Part shown: in pieces, positions 60,138 through 64,000 of the stretch
How positions within the stretch are numbered: the stretch's first letter is position 1
How the letters are laid out: every line of letters starts with the position of its first letter
Source of the DNA: Micromonospora sp. C95
GTDB taxonomy: Bacteria > Actinomycetota > Actinomycetes > Mycobacteriales > Micromonosporaceae
Reading direction: 5' to 3'
Assembly (NCBI RefSeq): GCF_018070465.1
Contig: NZ_JAGPXT010000010.1
Coordinates: 1 to 64,000, forward strand
Length of the DNA: 64,000 bases
Translations under genes and position numbers: made by a program
Notes under the pieces: generated by a model
Told to the model about the DNA's origin: nothing
Seen by the model: the letters and a program-made list of their open reading frames with translations, nothing else
Databases searched by the model: none

Positions 60138-61255
60138 GCAAGGTGCTGGTGCTCAACAGCGGGTCGTCGTCGATCAAGTACCGGCTGTACGACGGCGACC
60201 GCGTGCTGGACAAGGGCACCGTGGAACGGATCGGTGAGCCCGGCGGCGGACCGGACGACCACACCGGAGCGATCCGGCAGATCCTGGCCGGGCTGGACCT
60301 GAGCGGCCTTACCGTCGTGGGTCACCGGGTGGTGCACGGCGGCCGCCGGTTCACCGCACCGACACTCGTCGACGACGCGGTGCTGGCCGCCATCGCCGAA
60401 CTGGTGCCGCTGGCACCGCTGCACAACCCGGCGAACCTAGCCGGCATCGAGGTGGCCCGCCAGGCCCTGCCGGAGGTGCCGCAGGTCGCCGTCTTCGACA
60501 CCGCGTTCCACCACACGCTGCCCGACTCCGCCGCCACGTACGCGATCGACCGCGAGGTCGCCCAGCGGTACGCGATCCGGCGGTACGGTTTCCACGGCAC
60601 CTCCCACGCGTACGTGTCTCGGCGCACCGCGGACCTGCTGGACCGGCCCTACGAGGAGATCAACACGATCACGCTGCACCTGGGCAACGGCGCCAGCGCG
60701 TGCGCGGTGGCCGGCGGCCGGAGCGTCGCCACCTCGATGGGCATGTCGCCGCTGGAGGGTCTGGTGATGGGCACCCGCAGTGGTGACCTCGATCCGACGA
60801 TCGTGTTCCACCTGCGCCGCGAGGGCGGCCTGGGCGTCGACGAGATCGACGACCTGCTCAACCACCGCAGCGGCCTGCTCGGGCTCAGCGGGGTCAACGA
60901 CATGCGCGAGCTGCTCGCCCATCGGGCGGCCGGCGACGAGGCCGCGGCGCTCGCCTTCGACGTCTACTGCCGCCGGATCACCGGCTACGTGGGTGCGTAC
61001 TACGCGCTGCTCGGTCGGGTGGACGCGGTCACCTTCACCGCCGGGGTCGGCGAGCACGCGGCACCGGTACGCACGGCGGCGCTGGCCGGGCTCGACCGGC
61101 TCGGCATCACGGTCGACCCGGACCGTAACGCGGGCAGCGGCGACCGGCTCATCTCGCCGGAGGGCGCGGAGGTCGCCGTCTGCGTCATCGGCACCGACGA
61201 GGAGCGGGAGATCGCCCGTGCCGCCCGAGCCGTGGTCACAGCCGGCGGCCACTGA
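60134..61255 (+). CDS. ackA: Acetate kinase
   Basis: 373 residues from GTG 60134. The ASKHA fold is complete: VLVLNSGSSSIKYRLYD at the N-terminus, GHRVVHGG with the substrate Arg, FDTAFHHTLP with the catalytic Asp, YGFHGTSHAYV, HLGNGASACA and TFTAGVGEHA. It makes ATP and acetate from acetyl phosphate, or the reverse. It forms an operon with pta. Confidence 0.97.
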   Translation: MSKVLVLNSGSSSIKYRLYDGDRVLDKGTVERIGEPGGGPDDHTGAIRQILAGLDLSGLTVVGHRVVHGGRRFTAPTLVDDAVLAAIAELVPLAPLHNPANLAGIEVARQALPEVPQVAVFDTAFHHTLPDSAATYAIDREVAQRYAIRRYGFHGTSHAYVSRRTADLLDRPYEEINTITLHLGNGASACAVAGGRSVATSMGMSPLEGLVMGTRSGDLDPTIVFHLRREGGLGVDEIDDLLNHRSGLLGLSGVNDMRELLAHRAAGDEAAALAFDVYCRRITGYVGAYYALLGRVDAVTFTAGVGEHAAPVRTAALAGLDRLGITVDPDRNAGSGDRLISPEGAEVAVCVIGTDEEREIARAARAVVTAGGH

Positions 61256-61285
61256 CCCCCGCCGGGCGCGCGGCACGCCGGACGG

Positions 61286-61453
61286 TCAGCCGAAGGCGAG
61301 CCAGGTGGCAAGGGCGAGCAGTACCGCGGCGACCACGGCCGCTCCGATGATCAGACCGGTTCGCGACGCCGCCTCCGCCGGAGCGGCCTCCGGGTTGGCA
61401 AAGGCGCGGAACGCCTCGGTGTTGCCGCTCGGGTCGGTGTAGTTCTCAGCCAT
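61286..61453 (-). CDS. Small single-helix membrane protein
   Basis: 55 residues from ATG 61453. A polar N-terminus (MAENYTDPSGNTEAFRAFA) is followed by one membrane helix (~33-54, GLIIGAAVVAAVLLALATWLA) at the very C-terminus. Type and length are those of actinobacterial tail-anchored small proteins of unknown function. TAAGGT ends 7 nt before the ATG, so translation is probably leaderless. It converges with ackA. Confidence 0.7.
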   Translation of the reverse strand: MAENYTDPSGNTEAFRAFANPEAAPAEAASRTGLIIGAAVVAAVLLALATWLAFG

Positions 61454-61460
61454 GCCGGGA

Positions 61461-61466
61461 ACCTTA
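61461..61466 (-). promoter_or_regulatory. Leaderless-type -10 element TAAGGT
   Basis: On the minus strand the hexamer ends 7 nt before ATG 61453. Confidence 0.5.
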
Positions 61467-61505
61467 GCGAAGCCGATCCAGCCCTCCGCGCCCTGAACCA
61501 CTCGC

Positions 61506-61573
61506 GATCTTGCACTTTCCGTCTCGACAATCATCAGCAAAACCGACATTCATCCGACCAGAAGTGCAAGATC
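61506..61573. repeat. 68-bp palindromic element, second copy
   Basis: Perfect 12-bp arms GATCTTGCACTT (61506-61517) and AAGTGCAAGATC (61562-61573) around a 44-nt centre. On the minus strand it begins GATCTTGCACTT-c-TGGTCG, matching the element at 30093-30177 at 18 of 19 positions, while the centres differ. Confidence 0.75.
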
Positions 61574-61624
61574 CGTGCGACCGGACCGGTGGTGCCGGAG
61601 ATCGGGCCGGGCACAATCGGAGTC

Positions 61625-62605
61625 ATGTCACGTCGTGCTGCCGCTGCTCTGGTCGCCACTGCCCTCGTCGCCAGCGCTCTGGTCGGGTGTTCCACCGATC
61701 GTGAGCCCACCGAAGGTGCGGGTGCGCCCACACCAGAGGCAACCGCGGCTGCCACGCCGTCAGCACCGGCGATCCCCGCCGGCAGCGCCCCGGACGGCAC
61801 CTTCGCACTCGGCGTACGGCAGCTCAAGCTGAACCGCGACGGCGACCGGCCGCTGCCGGTGACGCTCTGGTATCCAGCGGCCGGCCGGGCCGGGGGAAAG
61901 CCGACAAGTGGCGCCGACGCCGCCGACGGGAAGTTTCCGGTGATCATGTTCAGCCACGGCCTCGGTGGCCGTCCCGACGACTACGAGTCACTGCTGACCC
62001 GGTGGGCCTCGGCGGGCTTCGTGGTCGCCGCACCGACCTTTCCGAAGACCTCCCGTGGTGGCGGCGAGAACAACGTGCTCGACGTGCTCAACCAGCCGGC
62101 CGACGTGTCGTACGCACTGACCAGGGTGCTCGCCCTCGACGCCCGGGACGGTGACCCGCTACGCGGGCGGTTGGCCACCGACCGGGTGGCCGCCGCCGGC
62201 CACTCGGCGGGCGGGGTCACCACCATCGGGCTGTTCACCGCCGGCCGCGACGAGCGGCTGGCCGCCGGAATCGTCTTCGCCGGTACCGGCCTGGGGGTGG
62301 GCACCGCATTCGCCGGTGCCGCCGCCCCACAGCTGTTCGTGCACGGCGAGGCCGACGAGGTGGTGCAGTACGCCGCCGGCAAGGCCGTGTACGACAAGGT
62401 GCCGTGGCCGAAGGCGATGCTGAGCCTGCCCGACGGCGACCACGGCCGCGCCCTGCTGCGCGGCGAGGGTGCCGCACTGCGGGTGGTAGCCGACACCACC
62501 ACCGAGTTCCTGCGCTGGACGCTCTACGGCGACGCCGAAGCCCGCAAGCGCATCCCCACCGCCGCCTCCCGCGACGACATCGCCACCCTCGACGACAACC
62601 TGTAA
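61625..62605 (+). CDS. Lipoprotein alpha/beta hydrolase
   Basis: 326 residues from ATG 61625, with CGGAG upstream. A lipoprotein signal ends in the lipobox LVGC (Cys ~22), followed by an Ala/Pro/Thr stalk. The hydrolase domain (~60-300) resembles chlorophyllase/PAF-acetylhydrolase-type lipases: LWYPAAGR, VIMFSHGLGG, the nucleophile elbow GHSAGG and the late DGDHGRAL with the catalytic His. It is an outer-face, membrane-attached esterase of unknown substrate. Confidence 0.9.
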   Translation: MSRRAAAALVATALVASALVGCSTDREPTEGAGAPTPEATAAATPSAPAIPAGSAPDGTFALGVRQLKLNRDGDRPLPVTLWYPAAGRAGGKPTSGADAADGKFPVIMFSHGLGGRPDDYESLLTRWASAGFVVAAPTFPKTSRGGGENNVLDVLNQPADVSYALTRVLALDARDGDPLRGRLATDRVAAAGHSAGGVTTIGLFTAGRDERLAAGIVFAGTGLGVGTAFAGAAAPQLFVHGEADEVVQYAAGKAVYDKVPWPKAMLSLPDGDHGRALLRGEGAALRVVADTTTEFLRWTLYGDAEARKRIPTAASRDDIATLDDNL

Positions 62606-62625
62606 CCCACGCAAACCACCGGGTC

Positions 62626-62656
62626 GAGGCCGCAAAATCAGGGATGTTGCGGCCTC
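62626..62656. terminator. Hairpin between convergent genes
   Basis: 10-bp perfect stem GAGGCCGCAA (62626-62635) and complement (62647-62656) with loop AATCAGGGATG; shares CAGGGATGTTG with the palindrome at 35153. Confidence 0.65.
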
Positions 62657-62691
62657 AGCAGGCGCAGCAGGCTTGTTGGCCCCGGGGTGAC

Positions 62692-63645
62692 TCAGGCGGT
62701 GTGGTCGACGACGACCTTGCCGAAGACGTCGCCGGAATGCAGGCGGGCGAAGGCGTCGCCGACGCGGCTGAACGGCACCACGCTGTCGATCACCGGACGC
62801 ACCCCCCGCTCGGCGCAGAACGTCAGCAGGGTGGCCAGTTCGTCCGGCGTGCCCATCGAGGTGCCGAGGATCTCCAGTTGCATGGCGAAGACCCGGCGCA
62901 GGTTGACAGTCGGCTCGTGGCCGGCGGTCGCGCCGGAGACCACGATCCGGGCGCCCAGGGCGGCCGATTTCAACGAGTGGTCGAAGGTGGCCGCGCCGAC
63001 CGTCTCGATCACCACGTCCACCCGTTCGGGCAGCCGGGCGCCCGGTTCCACGGCGGTCGCGCCCAGCTCGGTGATGCGCTCGCGTTTGGCGGCGTCGCGG
63101 CTGGTCGCGTACACCCGCTTGCCCATCGCGGCGGCCAGCGCGACGGCCGCGGTGGCCACGCCACCCCCGGCGCCCTGGACCAGGACCGCGTCGGCGTCGT
63201 CGACCCGGCCCTTGGTGGTGAGCATCCGCCAGGCCGTCAGCCAGGCCGTCGGCAGGCACGCGGCGTCGGTCGCCGCCAGCCCCGCCGGCAACGGCAGCAG
63301 GTTCGACCGGGGTACGGCCACCCGCTCGGCCAGCGTCCCGGGAAAGTGCTCGGAGAGGATGGACATTCCGCGCGGGTCGCCCGGTGTCGGCACGACGGGG
63401 TACACGACCACCTCGTTGCCGTCCGGGTCCACCCCGGCCGCGTCGCAACCGAGGATCATCGGCAGCTGCTCGGCGCGGAGCCCGACGCCGCGCAGTGACC
63501 AGAGGTCGTGGTGGTTGAGCGAGCTGGCCGTGACGCGCAGCGTCACCCAGTCGCCGCCGGGCAGGCTCGGCTCGGGTTGCTCACCGACGGTGAGCGCGGC
63601 GAGCGGGTCGGCGTCGTCGAAACGGGAGGCGAAGGCGGCACGCAT
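62692..63645 (-). CDS. Zinc-type alcohol dehydrogenase/quinone oxidoreductase
   Basis: 317 residues from ATG 63645. The MDR fold is seen in SSLNHHDLWSLRGV, LGCDAAGV, and the nucleotide-binding VLVQGAGGGVATAAVALAAAMG. The structural zinc Cys cluster is absent, which points to the quinone-oxidoreductase branch rather than a classical zinc alcohol dehydrogenase. Leaderless-type start. Confidence 0.9.
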   Translation of the reverse strand: MRAAFASRFDDADPLAALTVGEQPEPSLPGGDWVTLRVTASSLNHHDLWSLRGVGLRAEQLPMILGCDAAGVDPDGNEVVVYPVVPTPGDPRGMSILSEHFPGTLAERVAVPRSNLLPLPAGLAATDAACLPTAWLTAWRMLTTKGRVDDADAVLVQGAGGGVATAAVALAAAMGKRVYATSRDAAKRERITELGATAVEPGARLPERVDVVIETVGAATFDHSLKSAALGARIVVSGATAGHEPTVNLRRVFAMQLEILGTSMGTPDELATLLTFCAERGVRPVIDSVVPFSRVGDAFARLHSGDVFGKVVVDHTA

Positions 63646-63652
63646 GATCCGC

Positions 63653-63658
63653 ACCGTA
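63653..63658 (-). promoter_or_regulatory. Leaderless-type -10 element TACGGT
   Basis: On the minus strand the hexamer ends 7 nt before ATG 63645. Confidence 0.55.
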
Positions 63659-63679
63659 ACAAGCTGAGCGCCCGTTAAG

Positions 63680-63711
63680 AAGGGCCCTGCCCGCGCGCGG
63701 GCAGGGCCCTT
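63680..63711. terminator. Perfect 32-bp palindrome terminator
   Basis: AAGGGCCCTGCCCGCG and its complement abut without a spacer. It lies 9 bp after the malic enzyme stop (minus strand) and upstream of the oxidoreductase promoter, so it separates the two transcripts. Confidence 0.8.
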
Positions 63712-63719
63712 CACACACC

Positions 63720-64000
63720 TCAGGCGCGGGCCACGCCGTCGCGGCGGGCCGCCTCCGCGACCGCGTCGGCGACCGCCGGTGCCACCCGCGGGTCCAGCGG
63801 CGAGGGCACGATGGCCTCGGGCGTGAGCGACTCGGCCACCACGGCGGCGATCGCGTCGGCCGCGGCGACCTTCATGGCGTCGGTGATCCGGCTGGCTCGG
63901 GCCTCCAGCGCACCCCGGAACACGCCCGGGAAGGCCAGCACGTTGTTGATCTGATTCGGGTAGTCACTGCGGCCGGTGGCGACCACCGCGACGTGTCGGG
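63720..64000 (-). CDS. Malic enzyme, C-terminal part
   Basis: 93 codons run from the window edge to the TGA at 63720-63722. The sequence GRSDYPNQINNVLAFPGVFR is the C-terminal signature of NAD(P)-dependent malic enzymes, which decarboxylate malate to pyruvate. It ends ALDP-type (PSPLDPRVAPAVADAVAEAA). The N-terminus lies outside the window, so cofactor preference cannot be judged. Confidence 0.93.
   Translation of the reverse strand, partial: RHVAVVATGRSDYPNQINNVLAFPGVFRGALEARASRITDAMKVAAADAIAAVVAESLTPEAIVPSPLDPRVAPAVADAVAEAARRDGVARA

Overview
The window is very GC-rich DNA with strong third-position G/C bias, many GTG starts and frequent 1-8 bp stop/start overlaps. The gene content is that of an actinomycete: a fused 2-oxoglutarate decarboxylase/dehydrogenase (kgd) followed by a DUF6104 gene, pta-ackA, a DUF5753/DUF397 pair, TetR- and LuxR-type regulators, and secreted glycoside hydrolases with Pro/Thr linkers. 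The overall style suggests Micromonosporaceae (a Micromonospora-like soil organism). That is an inference from family knowledge, not a database match. No rRNA, tRNA, CRISPR array, phage or intact insertion sequence was seen.

Layout. 1-4 kb: a secreted FG-GAP protein cut by the window edge, a DoxX-type membrane protein and a NarL-type two-component pair. 4-11.3 kb: two MMPL exporters, one followed by an alpha/beta hydrolase and one controlled by a TetR gene with two perfect operators, with a LigD-type polymerase-domain gene between them. 11.4-14 kb: a possible macrolide-protection island with an erythromycin-esterase-like gene, a DUF2795 gene and an Erm methyltransferase preceded by a leaderless leader ORF and mutually exclusive hairpins. 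14-25.7 kb: oxidoreductases, small membrane proteins, a GH13 enzyme, DUF1349, DedA, secreted GH18 and GH16 enzymes, a YbdK-type ligase and a CoA-disulfide-reductase-like flavoprotein. 25.8-31.2 kb is an accessory-looking stretch: a WGR/beta-propeller protein, tandem repeats, an antibiotic-kinase-like protein, a Nei/Fpg glycosylase, a DUF397 gene, a DUF5753 gene decapitated exactly at a long palindrome, and a low-complexity membrane protein. 31.5-41.3 kb: ddaH-rocD, FHA and pterin dehydratase genes, a 1259-residue membrane protein, cutA, an acyltransferase and a patatin. 41.4-51.8 kb: a Ser/Thr kinase, a GT4 glycosyltransferase, a BON protein, an HtrA-like protease beside an OmpR-type two-component system, and an adjacent olsB-olsA-like pair. 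51.9-64 kb: an ABC exporter, then kgd, pta-ackA, a lipoprotein hydrolase, a quinone oxidoreductase and the end of a malic enzyme gene.

How it fits together. The 53.9-64 kb end is central carbon metabolism around 2-oxoglutarate, acetyl-phosphate and malate. ddaH-rocD breaks down methylarginine and ornithine. The olsB-olsA pair would use ornithine for membrane lipids. The 2-14 kb part is drug and stress defence: signalling, export and ribosome methylation.

Three cross-cutting signals stand out. The erm gene seems to carry an inducible attenuator behind a leaderless, possibly WhiB7-type promoter. At least nine starts have a TANNNT hexamer 6-7 nt upstream, as expected for leaderless mRNAs. Intergenic regions carry several families of long near-perfect inverted repeats, one of which marks the exact break point of a regulator gene.
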